Below, in pieces: positions 45,113 through 54,101 of a DNA stretch of 64,000 bases. The stretch covers positions 1,054,001 to 1,118,000 of the forward strand of contig CAVXGZ010000001.1 in the NCBI GenBank assembly GCA_963761325.1, read 5' to 3'. Source of the DNA: Streptantibioticus_C sp963761325. GTDB taxonomy: Bacteria > Actinomycetota > Actinomycetes > Streptomycetales > Streptomycetaceae. The position numbers were made by a program, and so were the translations under genes. The notes beneath the pieces are model-generated. The model saw only the letters and a list, made by a program, of their open reading frames with translations. It did no database searches and was not told the origin of the DNA. Positions within the stretch are counted from its first letter, which is position 1, and each line of letters begins with the position of its first letter.

Positions 45113-45144
45113 GGCTGCCGGCCCTTCCCCTTCCGCCGGCAGCC
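45113..45144. terminator. Hairpin downstream of the MFS pseudogene
   Basis: GGCTGCCGGC, 12-nt C/T loop, GCCGGCAGCC: a 10-bp perfect stem about 150 bp past the pseudogene's 3' end. Confidence 0.5.
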
Positions 45145-45293
45145 GCCATCGTCCCCGGCCGTCCGTACCCCCCGTTATCGGCCGGCCGGGGGCATCCTCG
45201 ACAAGACGCCGCCGTGAGCCTCCGGAGCCGGTGCCCCGCCCGGGCGCCGTCCCTCGCAGACCCGCCCCCGAATCCGCCCCGTCCCCGCCCCGT

Positions 45294-46672
45294 TCACCCG
45301 GTCGTGCGCCCGCGCCCCGGGGTGCGCGGGAAGACGGCGAGCAGCCCCGCGACCGCGACGCACAGCGCGGCGTCGACGGCCAGGGCGAGACCGATCCCGC
45401 TCAGCACGGCGTGCCGTCCGCCGCCGCCCAGCGCGTGGATCCGCGCGGTCGCGATCGCGGACACCACAGGGATGCCCATCGCGATGCCGACCTGCTGGCT
45501 CATCGTCGCGAGGCCGGTCGCGAGCCCCTGCTCGTCGTCGTCCAGCCCGGACGTCGCGGTGACCATGAACCCGACGATCGCCACCAGGTTCGCGATCCCG
45601 CCGGCGAACGTCGCCACCAGCAGCAGCGCGATCCACCCCGGCCGCGCGCCGAGCAGCACCAGCGGAGCGGTCGCCGCCGCCTGGCACAGGAAGCCGGCCA
45701 CCAGGGCGTTACGGGCGCCGACCGCACCGATGACCCGGGGCCCCAGGACGCCGCCGAGCACCGTCCCCGCGCCGAGCACCGCGAACGACAGCCCGGCCGC
45801 CAGCGGCGAGTACCCCAGCACCTTCTGCAGGTAGAGCGTGAGCAGGAAGACCACCGACGTCTCGGTCGCGAACGCCGCCAGCCCGGCCGCGTTGCCCCAC
45901 CCGACGCTCCGGCGGCGCAGCACCCGCAGCGGCACCAGCGGCCGCGCCACCCGCCCCTCGACCGCCCGGAAGACGACCAGCAGCGCCGCGCCCGCCAGCA
46001 GCGCCCCGTAGCAGCGCGGGTCGCCCCAGGGAGGTCTCACCGGCCCGGGTCAGCCCGTACACCAGCGCCAGCAGGGCGAGCGTCACCGTGAGCGCGCCGG
46101 GCACGTCCAGCACGGGGCGGCGCTCCGGCCGGCTCTCCGCCAGGACCAGCGGCCCGACGGCGAGGACCACCACCGCCACCGCGACGTTGACGAAGAACGC
46201 CCACCGCCAGCTCAGCAGATCGGTCAGCACGCCGCCGGCGATCGCACCGGTGGTGAACCCGGCCGCCATCAGCGCCCCGTTGAGCCCCAGCGCCCGGTCC
46301 CGCACCGGCCCCTCGGGGAACGAGGTGGTCAGCAGCGACAACGCGGCCGGCGTGACGGCGGCGGTGGCCAGCCCCTGCGCCCAGCGTGAAGCCCGCGGTC
46401 AACAGCACGGCCAGCGCCAGCCGCTCCCGCCCCGGGATCCGCCCCGTGCGCGGTGCGCTGCCGCGGGGGTCGGGATGGTCGGGGCGGACGGCGGTGCGCG
46501 CGCTCGTGTCGGTGGCGTGGGCGCGGTCGAGGGTGCGCGCTTTCGTGTCGGTGGCCTCGCCGTGGTCGGCGGTGCGCGCTCTCGTTCCGCCGGTGTCGGC
46601 GCGGTCGGCAGCGTTGTAAGGGTCGTCAGGGTCGGCGGCGTCGGCGGCGGTCGGCTGGTCGGTGTGCGTCAT
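45294..46672 (-). pseudogene. Broken DHA2-type MFS exporter gene
   Basis: Pieces of one exporter lie in three frames. It starts at ATG 46672 with an acidic Thr/Asp/Ala-rich tail and helix 1 (LALAVLLTAGFTLG). Near 46380 the reading jumps to QGLATAAVTPAALSLLTTSF, so about 85 residues carrying helices 2-4 and motif A are gone and the frame changes. A second shift near 46030 leads to the last piece (45294-46040, ending in PRTPGRGRTTG). Loss of motif A means it cannot work even if the shifts were errors. It is divergent from an equally damaged XRE gene. Confidence 0.8.
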
Positions 46673-46829
46673 CCCACCCGGTTCCTTCCAGGAGCGGTCG
46701 GGGCCGGCCCCGTGCCCGCCCCGTTCCGACTCTGGAAGGACCCGGTCCGCGCCGCCAGACCCGGCGGGAGCGAGCACCGGGCTGCCTGGCACCGGCAGGG
46801 TCAGGCACCGTTCCGCGCGCCTCGGCACA

Positions 46830-47842
46830 ATGGACGGCATGAAGCGAGCGGACGGATCGGCGGCCGGCGCCCTCGGCGACTTCCTGCGCGGCCGGCACGC
46901 CCGGTTGAGCCCGCAGGCGGCCGGCATCGTCTCCTACGGGGCCCGCCGCGTCCCGGGCCTGCGGCGGGAGGAGTTGGCGCAGCTCGCCGGCGTCAGCACC
47001 ACCTACTACACGCGCCTCGAACAGGGCCAGAGCACCAACGCCTCGGCGCCGTCATCGACGCGATCGCCGGTGCGCTCGGGCTCGACGACGACGAACGCGC
47101 CCATCTGCACGACCTCGCCCGGCCGGTCGCCAGGCCCCGTCGCCGCCCCGTCCGGCCCGCCGCCGCCCGGCCCGGCACGGTGCGTCTGATCAACGCGATG
47201 TCCGCCGTCCCCGCGGTCGTCATGGGGCCCCGCACCGAGGTGCTGGCCTGGAACCCGCTGGGCCACGCGCTGCTCGCCGGCCACTGCGCCGCCGACGCCC
47301 CCGACCACCCCGCCGACCGGCCCAACCTGACCCGGATGCTCTTCCTGGACGCCCACACCCGCGAGCTGTACGCGCGGTGGGACGAGGAGGCCGCCCGCGC
47401 GGTCGCCTCGTTCCGCCTGGTCGCCGGCCGCCACCGTGACGACCGCGAACTGGCCGACCTGGTCGGCGAACTGTCCGTCAACAGCGACGCGTTCGCCGCG
47501 CTGTGGGCCAAGCACCCGGTCCACGACTGCCGGTCGGGCCGCAAGGCGTTCCGCCACCCCGAAGTCGGAGAACTGGAGCTGGAGTTCGAGGTCCTGCACC
47601 TGCCGCAGGACACCGGCCACCGGATCCTGACCTACACCGCGATTCCCGGCACCTCCTGCGACGCTGCCCTGCGCCTGCTGACCCGCCACGCGGCGGAGTG
47701 CACGGGGCCCGCGAACGGTGCGGCGCGGGCGGGCGGTGCGGGCGGCGCCGGGGGAGCCGCCGGGCTACCGGACGGTGAGCAGGCGGGTGGGGTCCGGCGC
47801 CCGGAAGAGGTGCTCGATCCCCTGGCCGGTCCAGCCGAGTAG
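46830..47842 (+). pseudogene. Frameshifted XRE (MmyB-type) regulator
   Basis: The N-terminal HTH (GDFLRGRHARLSPQAAG, VPGLRREELAQLAGVSTTYYTRLEQGQS) is in one frame up to about 47040, then the rest (VIDAIAGALGLDDDERAHLHDL, the MmyB ligand domain NPLGHALLAGH and RMLFLDAHTRELYARWDEEAARAVASFR) continues in the next frame to 47842. A single-base change near 47045 would restore a normal regulator of about 300 aa. Such proteins usually control the divergent MFS or oxidoreductase gene, here also broken. The extreme 3' end overlaps the convergent gene by 78 bp. Confidence 0.8.
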
Positions 47843-48427
47843 GGTCCGCACGGTCTGCGCGGTGCCGACCAGCCGCTCGCTGACCTGGTTCACCCGCGAC
47901 CCCTGCGCGGGGCGCGTGCACTGGCGCAGGACGCCGCAGAAGCTGTCGACGCCGTCCGACGCCCGCTGCCGCAGTGCGAGCGCCGCCTCGCGCTCCAGGT
48001 CGCGTTGGGCCAGCCCCGCCTTCAGCTGCAGCAGGTCGCTCACGCAGGCGTGCAGGAAGTCCGACGCGAGCCCCCACGGGGCGGGCATCGCGTCGCCGAG
48101 CAGCGTCCTGCCGACCACGATCATGGTCCGCGTCGTGGCGGCCGCCTGGTCGAGTTGGTAGGGCAGGTAGTGGGGCGCCGCCATCGCGAGCCACTGCTCG
48201 ATCCGCCCGTCCTGCCGGGGCGGCGGCCCGCCGGGGGAACGGCCGAGCGCGTCCGCCCCCTCGTCCCGCCCGCCCCGTTCCGGCACCGTCCCGGTCCCGA
48301 TCGAGGCGTCGATGACGACCGCCCGGCCCGCGTCGGCGTCCACGGCCGCCCGCACCCGGACCCCGCCCGGCCACGCGTCGCCCCCGGCACCGGTCCGCCG
48401 CACCGTCTCTCCCGATTCGTGGGTCAC
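47765..48427 (-). CDS. Hypothetical protein
   Basis: A 220-aa soluble protein not recognised. The first half is charged and loop-rich; the second is helical (YLPYQLDQAAATTRTMIVVGRTLLGDAMPAPWGLASDFLHACVSDLLQLKAGLAQRD and VDSFCGVLRQCTRPAQGSRVNQVSERLVG). GTG 48427 is preferred because GAGGAGG lies 6 nt upstream; the frame opens at 48508. There is no signal peptide or membrane helix. It lies between the broken XRE gene and the dehydrogenase gene. Confidence 0.6.
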   Translation of the reverse strand: MTHESGETVRRTGAGGDAWPGGVRVRAAVDADAGRAVVIDASIGTGTVPERGGRDEGADALGRSPGGPPPRQDGRIEQWLAMAAPHYLPYQLDQAAATTRTMIVVGRTLLGDAMPAPWGLASDFLHACVSDLLQLKAGLAQRDLEREAALALRQRASDGVDSFCGVLRQCTRPAQGSRVNQVSERLVGTAQTVRTLLGWTGQGIEHLFRAPDPTRLLTVR

Positions 48428-48592
48428 CCCGCCTCCTCCCCTCGCCGCCGCGGGTCCCTCCGGACCGCGCCGCCGCGTCCGTCGAGCCGCCACGCCACCG
48501 CCCGTCATTGTTGCACCTTCAACCAGCCCAACACCCCGCGGTCCCCGCCGTCTTCCGGCCCCGTGAACCCGGGAGCGGAGCGCCGCGCCCCG

Positions 48593-49735
48593 TCACGCGA
48601 CGGCGTGCGGGTACTGCGGGGAACGGTGCTGGAAGGAGAGGACGGCGGGGTTCTGGATGACGCCGTCGCGGATCTCGACGGCGCGGTGGATGGTCTCCTG
48701 GGTCGCCCAGGCGTCGGGGCCGGTGAGGACGGTGCGCAGGTGGGGGAGGAGGGCCTCGCTGATCTCCCAGGTGGCGGAGTTCCACAGGTAGGAGGGGCTG
48801 TGGTCCACGCCGTAGTAGCGGATGTTGTCGCCGACGGTGAACGTCGGATCGGTGAACGAGGTGGGCCGCGCCCAGCTGAAGCCCATGCCGTCGTCGCAGG
48901 AGACGTCGATGACGAGAGTGCCGGGGGCGAGGGTGCCGAGATCCTCCTCGACCAGGAACGTCACGGGCGAGTTGGGGTCCTGGAGGACGCAGTTGACGAT
49001 GATCTGGTGGGCGCCGAGGAATTCGGACATCGGTACCCGGCCGTCGGCGGTGAGCGCGTGGCTGCGGCGCGGGTCGGCGTCGTCGTGGTCGAACTGCACG
49101 ATCCGCGCGGAGTGGATCGGTGAGCTGACCGCGGTGACGCCGCGCTGGGTGAGGACGTCGACGCTGTGCACCCCGTGGGCGTTGAGCGCGGTCACCGCTC
49201 CGCGGGCCGTCGCGCCGAAGCCGAGGACGGCCGCGCGCAGCCGGCGGCCGTAGTCCCCGGTCGAACCGCTGATCTGCAGGGCGTGCAGCACCGAGCAGTA
49301 GCCCGCCAGCTCGTTGTTCTTGTGGAAGACGTGCAGGTTGAACGAACCGTCCTTGGTCCAGTGGTTCATGGCCTCGAACGCGATCAGTGTCAGGTGCCGG
49401 TCGACGGCGAGCTGGGTGAGCTCCGCGTCCTGGACGCAGTGCGGCCAGCCCCACAGGATCTGCCCCTCACGCAGGTCCGCGAGGTCCTTCGCCAGCGGCT
49501 TGGCCAGCAGGATCACCTGGCATTCGGCGATCAGTTCCGCACGGGTGCGGAACCCGGCCACCGAACGCGCCAACTGCTCGTCGGGGATGCCGAACCGCTC
49601 GCCGTAGCCGTGTTCGAGGTAGATGTGCTTTCGCAGGTCCGCGTCGATCCGGTCGAAGTGCGACGGGTGGATGGGCAGGCGATGCTCGTTCTCTTTACGT
49701 GACTGCGAGATGATTCCGAGATCAAGCTTCTGCAC
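48593..49735 (-). CDS. N5-(carboxyethyl)ornithine synthase-like dehydrogenase
   Basis: A 380-aa enzyme of the alanine dehydrogenase/saccharopine dehydrogenase fold, closest in pattern to N5-(1-carboxyethyl)ornithine synthase, which reductively joins pyruvate to ornithine with NADPH. Features are the N-terminal RKENEHRLPIHPSHF, PLAKDLADLREGQILWGWPH, the Rossmann motif AAVLGFGATARGAVTAL and DVSCDDGMGFSWARPTSF. GTG 49735 is chosen (AAAGGGG upstream); the frame is open to 49903. No partner genes are adjacent. A role in an opine-like or siderophore-like metabolite is possible, but it is inference. Confidence 0.85.
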   Translation of the reverse strand: MQKLDLGIISQSRKENEHRLPIHPSHFDRIDADLRKHIYLEHGYGERFGIPDEQLARSVAGFRTRAELIAECQVILLAKPLAKDLADLREGQILWGWPHCVQDAELTQLAVDRHLTLIAFEAMNHWTKDGSFNLHVFHKNNELAGYCSVLHALQISGSTGDYGRRLRAAVLGFGATARGAVTALNAHGVHSVDVLTQRGVTAVSSPIHSARIVQFDHDDADPRRSHALTADGRVPMSEFLGAHQIIVNCVLQDPNSPVTFLVEEDLGTLAPGTLVIDVSCDDGMGFSWARPTSFTDPTFTVGDNIRYYGVDHSPSYLWNSATWEISEALLPHLRTVLTGPDAWATQETIHRAVEIRDGVIQNPAVLSFQHRSPQYPHAVA

Positions 49736-49917
49736 GTGTGCCCCTTTGGTTGACCCCTGTCTAGCACGGGGCACCAAATCGCCGGTTTCGCATCGTGCCG
49801 CGAACGCGGGTACGGGGGCGTTTCGACGAATACGGGGCGCGAATACGGCACCGTTTCGAAGCCGCCGCCACGGAAATCCGCTGGGCGCGATTCCGCCCCG
49901 CACGGCACAGTGATCCC

Positions 49918-50718
49918 ATGAGCGGACGAGGACTGGACGACGACGGGACGATCGCCCGCGAAGGCGCCCTGGACCGGGTGCCGGCGGCGTTCGCCCCCGT
50001 CGTCGACGCCGCGCGCGCCCGGATCGCGGAGACGTTCGACAGCGCGCGGCTGCACAGCGCGTACCTCTACGGCAGCATCCCCCGCGGCACCGCCACCCCC
50101 GGCGTCTCCGACCTCGACCTGCAACTCGCCCTCCGCGCCGAACCCACCCGAGCCGACCGCGCCGACGCAGACGCGATCGAGGCCGACCTCGACCGCGCCT
50201 TCCCGCAGATCGACGGCGCCGGCATCCTGCTCACCGCCGCGGGCGCCCTGCTCGACGACCTCCACGACGGCGGGTTCTTCATCGCCTGCCTGTGCACCCC
50301 GCTGCTCGGCGACTACCTCGCGGCACGGCTGCCCCGTTACCGCCCCACCACCCTGCTCGCCCGCGAGACGAACGGCGACCTCGCCCGCCTCCTGCCACGC
50401 TGGCGCACCAGGGCCGCCCGGGCGGAAAACGGCGCCGACCGCGAGGCCCTCAGCCGCACCGTCGCCCGCCGCCTCGTGCGCACCGGATTCACCCTGATCA
50501 TGCCCCGGTGGAACGGCTGGACGAGCGACCTGGCCGAATCCGCCGAACTCTTCGGCCGCTACTACCCCGCCCGCCTTCCCCAGATGCGCCTCGCCGTGGC
50601 CATCGCCCGCACCCCCACCGCGCAACCGGCCCCGCTCGCCATGCTCATCGACGACCTCGGCCCCTGGCTCGCCGCCGAATACACCGCCGTCCACGGCGAG
50701 AAAACGCCCCGCGCCTGA
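49918..50718 (+). CDS. Nucleotidyltransferase-domain protein
   Basis: A 266-aa protein with a polymerase-beta-type nucleotidyltransferase domain: LYGSIPRGTATPGVSDLDLQ contains the GS motif and the DxD metal site. The C-terminal half is helical (RWNGWTSDLAESAELFGRYYPAR and LAMLIDDLGPWLAAEY), like antibiotic or tRNA-modifying nucleotidyltransferases of stand-alone type. It is not paired with a HEPN gene, so a MNT/HEPN toxin-antitoxin role is unlikely. ATG 49918. Its acceptor is unknown. Confidence 0.82.
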   Translation: MSGRGLDDDGTIAREGALDRVPAAFAPVVDAARARIAETFDSARLHSAYLYGSIPRGTATPGVSDLDLQLALRAEPTRADRADADAIEADLDRAFPQIDGAGILLTAAGALLDDLHDGGFFIACLCTPLLGDYLAARLPRYRPTTLLARETNGDLARLLPRWRTRAARAENGADREALSRTVARRLVRTGFTLIMPRWNGWTSDLAESAELFGRYYPARLPQMRLAVAIARTPTAQPAPLAMLIDDLGPWLAAEYTAVHGEKTPRA

Positions 50719-51170
50719 ACGGAATCCGACCGGAAACGGGCCGCGGAAAAAGCGGGGCGGCGGCCGACTGCGGGCGCGAGAAAACCTCAACAGGGACTTT
50801 TTCAAACGCAGTTGTCGTGGACGCGCCTTCCGCGGGTGAGGCGGATCCCTCGCCCAGTCAGCGGGCGAACGCCGCCGTGCCGGCCCGCTGGAGCCGGCCC
50901 CGTCCTGGACGGAGCCGGCCGCCCAGGAGCGGGCGGACGAGCCGACGGGCGCGTCCGGCGGCGGGGTGACGGGGCGGTGCGCCCCGTGGCGTGGCCTTCT
51001 CCGGGGGGACCGATCGGCCGACTTTCTCGTGGTGAAGCCGCAGTTCAGCGCGGGACGGCGAGCGCGTGCCCATCGCGGTTGAGTTTTTCACCCATCCGGG
51101 GGACCAGTTGTTTCGAAGGAGGGGTGAGAGCAGTTCGAGCGGTCCCGGATCTGGCAGGGAGACGGTTTGA

Positions 51171-51989
51171 GTGCGCGACAAGGTGGCGGTATCCGCAGGC
51201 ACGGTCTTTGAAGACCGTGCCTCGGTGCCGCGCCACCTGTCGCCGGTCGTGGCGGGGTTCGTCGGGGAGTTGACCGGTGTGGGGCCGGTGGGCGGTCGGA
51301 CGGCTTCGGCCGATGCCCGTCCCTTCTCCCCGATGGAACCTTCCGTCTCGTCCTCCTCGTCGGGTGCCGGTTCCGCGCGTCATGGGCTGCTCGCGGCCGC
51401 GGCCGACGGGGCGGGGCACACGGTGCACGCACCGACCGCTTCGGTGGTTCGTCCGCCCCGTGGCCCGAAGCCGGCTCCGGCGGCGCGTGGGGCGACGCCG
51501 GTGACAGCCGTGCCGCGGCCGGTCGCCGCCCCGTCGGCCCCGGCACCGGGACCGATGGCCGGAGCCGCGGGTGCGGGCACGGCGTGCGAACCGCTCGGTG
51601 TGACGGCCCCGTTGGCCATCGTTCAGTCTTCGGGGCAGTCCGTCGGCCATGTGGTGGGCGTGGGGTCGCGCCGGTGGGTGTCCGTCCCGTCCGGTCCCGG
51701 GGTCTTCCCGGTGACCGGTCGTGGCGTGGCCCCGTCCGCGGTCGCCACGTGGTCGGCGGGTACTCGACTTCCCGTCGTGCCGGCGGAGTCGCCGACCGGT
51801 GCGTTGACGGGTCCTGCGGGTGGTGTGCCGGTGCCGGCGGGCGGCGGTGGCGGGTGCGCCGCGGTCCGTCCGGTGGACGGGCGCACGGCGGCTGCCGCGG
51901 GTGCCGCCCGGTTCACCGGGGCGGTGTCGCCGGTGGATGAGCCGCGTGCGCTGCTGTCCGACGACCGAGGTCCACGCCGCCCAGGCTGA
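51171..51989 (+). CDS. Doubtful Pro/Ala/Gly/Val-rich ORF
   Basis: The only long plus-strand frame in the 1460-bp stretch between the nucleotidyltransferase and the repeat protein (50719-52178). The 272-aa product is low-complexity (Pro, Ala, Gly, Val, Ser), with no domain, signal peptide or ribosome site that I trust; third-position GC is lower than in the flanking genes. It starts inside a large inverted repeat. It may be non-coding. Nothing else convincing is seen in the stretch. Confidence 0.2.
   Translation: MRDKVAVSAGTVFEDRASVPRHLSPVVAGFVGELTGVGPVGGRTASADARPFSPMEPSVSSSSSGAGSARHGLLAAAADGAGHTVHAPTASVVRPPRGPKPAPAARGATPVTAVPRPVAAPSAPAPGPMAGAAGAGTACEPLGVTAPLAIVQSSGQSVGHVVGVGSRRWVSVPSGPGVFPVTGRGVAPSAVATWSAGTRLPVVPAESPTGALTGPAGGVPVPAGGGGGCAAVRPVDGRTAAAAGAARFTGAVSPVDEPRALLSDDRGPRRPG
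51177..51241. repeat. 65-bp two-step inverted repeat
   Basis: The inner arms AGGCACGGTCTT (51197-51208) and AAGACCGTGCCT (51211-51222) are perfect around TG. After an 8-nt unpaired stretch on each side, outer arms GGTGGCG/CGCCACC pair again, then GACA/TGTC with one bulged A. It lies in a gene-poor stretch about 1 kb before the repeat-protein gene. Confidence 0.75.
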
Positions 51990-52178
51990 CCCTTCTTCTT
52001 CCTCCTGGTTCTGCCCCCTTGCCGGTGCGCCTCGGTGCGCGTCGGTGGGTTGGCGGAGCTGTGCCCGCCACGGGCCTTGGCCGGTCGTGTGGCGTTTCGG
52101 CCCCTGTGCCGCCGGTGCCCCGTCCGGGGCGGCCGGTCGCGGTGGGCGTGTCTTCCATCCTGAAAGGGATCTCTGTTG

Positions 52179-53345
52179 ATGAACACGAATCTCAAGCGCG
52201 GACTGCTGCTCGCGGCGGTCTCCGGCGGTCTGGTGTTCCTGGGTTCGACGGCGGCGTCCGCCGCGGACCACACCACCGCGGTCTCGCAGCAGCCTGGTCT
52301 GCTGCAGGGCCTGACGGGCACGGTGAACGGTCTGCTCGGCGGCCAGTCCGGGACGTTCGGTCCGGGCGCGGTCACCGGCTCCACCGGTGCGGGCGGCAAC
52401 GGCGGCAACGCCACCTCCGGCAACCACGCCACCTCCGGGAACTCCGGAAACTCCGGGAACTCGGGCTCCACGGGCGGGAATTCGGCCGGGAACGTCTGCG
52501 TCCTGGCGAACTGCTCCGCCCACGCCACCTCCGGCAACTCCGGTGACACCGGGGCGACCGGATCGACGGGCAGCGCGGGCAACACCTCCACCACCACCGG
52601 CGGCAACGCCGGACGGGGCGGCGACTCCGGCAACGCCTCTGCCCACGGCACCGGCCACGGCGGATCCACCACCGGCGCGCGCTCCGGCTCCACCGGCGCG
52701 GGCGGCAACGGCGGGAACGCCACCTCCGGCAACACCGCCACGTCGGGTAACTCCGGGAACAGCGGCAACTCCGGCTCGACGGGCGGCAATTCCGCGTTCA
52801 ACCTGTGCCTGCTGGCGGTGTGCAACGCCTCCGCGACCTCCGGCGCCTCCGGCAACACCGGCGCGACCGGCTCGACCGGGAACGCCTGGAACTCCTCCTC
52901 CACCACCGGCGGCAACGCCGGACGGGGCGGCGACTCCGGCTCCGCGTGGTCGATGGGGACCACGCCGGTATGGCAGAAGGACAACCGCTGGAGCTGGGAC
53001 CACACACGGGGCTGGAACCGCCAAGGCGGCCGCTGGACGTTCCCCGGCCGGCGACCCGGCTCCACGATCTTTGCCACGTCCGGCTCCACCGGCGCGGGCG
53101 GCAACGGCGGGAACGCCACGTCCGGGAACACCGCCACGTCGGGTAACTCCGGGAACAGCGGCGACTCCGGCTCGACCGGTGGGGACACCGCGTTGAACCT
53201 GGGCGGCCTGCTGGGCGGGATCGGTGACCACGGCGGCCAGGGCGGCCGTTGGGGCCACGGCCACCACGGCCAGCACGGTCAGGCCACGGCCACGGCTGGG
53301 GCAGCGGCCACCACGGCCACGGCAACGGCCACCACAGCACCGTGA
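52179..53345 (+). CDS. Secreted Gly/Ser/Thr/Asn-rich modular repeat protein
   Basis: A 388-aa exported protein as it stands. The signal peptide (RGLLLAAVSGGLVFLGST, cut after ASA) is followed by three imperfect modules, at DNA near 52378, 52688 and 53083. Each starts with GSTGAGGNGGNATSGN and runs through SGNSGNSG units; the first two hold a hydrophobic Cys pair (VCVLANC, LCLLAVC), then GATGSTG and GGNAGRGGDSG. The third module lacks the Cys pair and ends His/Gly-rich. A flexible or beta-structured surface/matrix protein is likely; no family is recognised. ATG 52179 has GAAAGGGA upstream. The repeat pattern continues in another frame beyond about 53282. Confidence 0.8.
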   Translation: MNTNLKRGLLLAAVSGGLVFLGSTAASAADHTTAVSQQPGLLQGLTGTVNGLLGGQSGTFGPGAVTGSTGAGGNGGNATSGNHATSGNSGNSGNSGSTGGNSAGNVCVLANCSAHATSGNSGDTGATGSTGSAGNTSTTTGGNAGRGGDSGNASAHGTGHGGSTTGARSGSTGAGGNGGNATSGNTATSGNSGNSGNSGSTGGNSAFNLCLLAVCNASATSGASGNTGATGSTGNAWNSSSTTGGNAGRGGDSGSAWSMGTTPVWQKDNRWSWDHTRGWNRQGGRWTFPGRRPGSTIFATSGSTGAGGNGGNATSGNTATSGNSGNSGDSGSTGGDTALNLGGLLGGIGDHGGQGGRWGHGHHGQHGQATATAGAAATTATATATTAP

Positions 53346-53491
53346 CGGTGACCTCCGGCGACTCCGGCTGGACCGGAGCGACCGGTTGGACCGGTTCGGC
53401 GTGGAACACCTCGACCACCGCGGGCGGCAACGGGGCCCGTGGCGGCGACTCGGGCAACGCCTGGGCGCAGGGCAGCACGCACACCGCCTGA
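53283..53491 (+). pseudogene. Out-of-frame continuation of the repeat protein
   Basis: From about 53282 the frame with repeat likeness changes: after a His/Gly linker it reads SGDSGWTGATGWTGSAWN, STTAGGNGARGGDSGNAW and ends at TGA 53491, clearly the missing end of module three. One base lost in a run of GGCCAC units would explain it. The in-frame protein instead ends with an unrelated Ala/Thr tail at 53345. Confidence 0.75.
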
Positions 53492-54101
53492 CGCGTCAGG
53501 GCACACCACCCGAGGGGGTGACCGATCCCATCACCGGGACCGGCCACCCCCCTCGCGCACCCGCCCCGTGCCCCCGGCACGCACCGGTGACTGGCGTGGG
53601 ACGGGGACCGTCACACCCGACGCCCCGGCCGGCTCGACCCCCCGTCGCCCGCCCCGTCCGCCCGGCCCGCGCGGCTGCCCGCCCGTCGGGGCCGTGACGC
53701 CCGGCAGAAGCGCGTCATCACTCCGGAGGTCGGCCGATCCCGCGCCGCGGCCCATCGCGCCCCCGCGCCGCGTTCGCGTGCCCCGTCCGCCCCGGCCCGC
53801 ACCGGGTGGCCCGTCGCGACACGGCGTCGCTCCGCCCGACCGGTCAGGACCGCCCCGTCGCGCCGTCCGCCCCGTTCCGGCCGTTCCCCGGGTGCCGGAT
53901 CCGTCACGCCTGACGACCGCGAACGCGTCACCCGACCGAGTGGCCGATCCCGCCCCGGGACCGGTCACCCCATCGTCGGGTCGTCGGTCTCCCGTCGCCG
54001 TGACGTGCGTCGAGCCCGGTCCGTGATCTGCGCGGGGGCTCCGAGTGCGGTGGCGGCGGGTAAGGTCCTGTTCGCCCCCGTTCTGCCGCTTGGAGATCTC
54101 T
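53492..54101. other. Gene-free heptamer-rich stretch
   Basis: 610 bp with no credible gene. A perfect 14-bp palindrome, CCTGACGCGTCAGG, spans the repeat-protein stop (53487-53500). At least five GCCCCGT copies lie at 53520-53880, with several GTCAC/GTGAC-type words. The promoter of the sigma-factor gene must lie at the right end. Confidence 0.5.

Noticed and set aside
49918..50718. MNT/HEPN toxin-antitoxin system
   Set aside because: The nucleotidyltransferase has no adjacent HEPN gene and is larger than MNT antitoxins.
51045..53276. Long minus-strand frames (743 and 521 codons) across the repeat region
   Set aside because: They are antisense to the repeat protein, which has a signal peptide, ribosome site and module structure on the plus strand.
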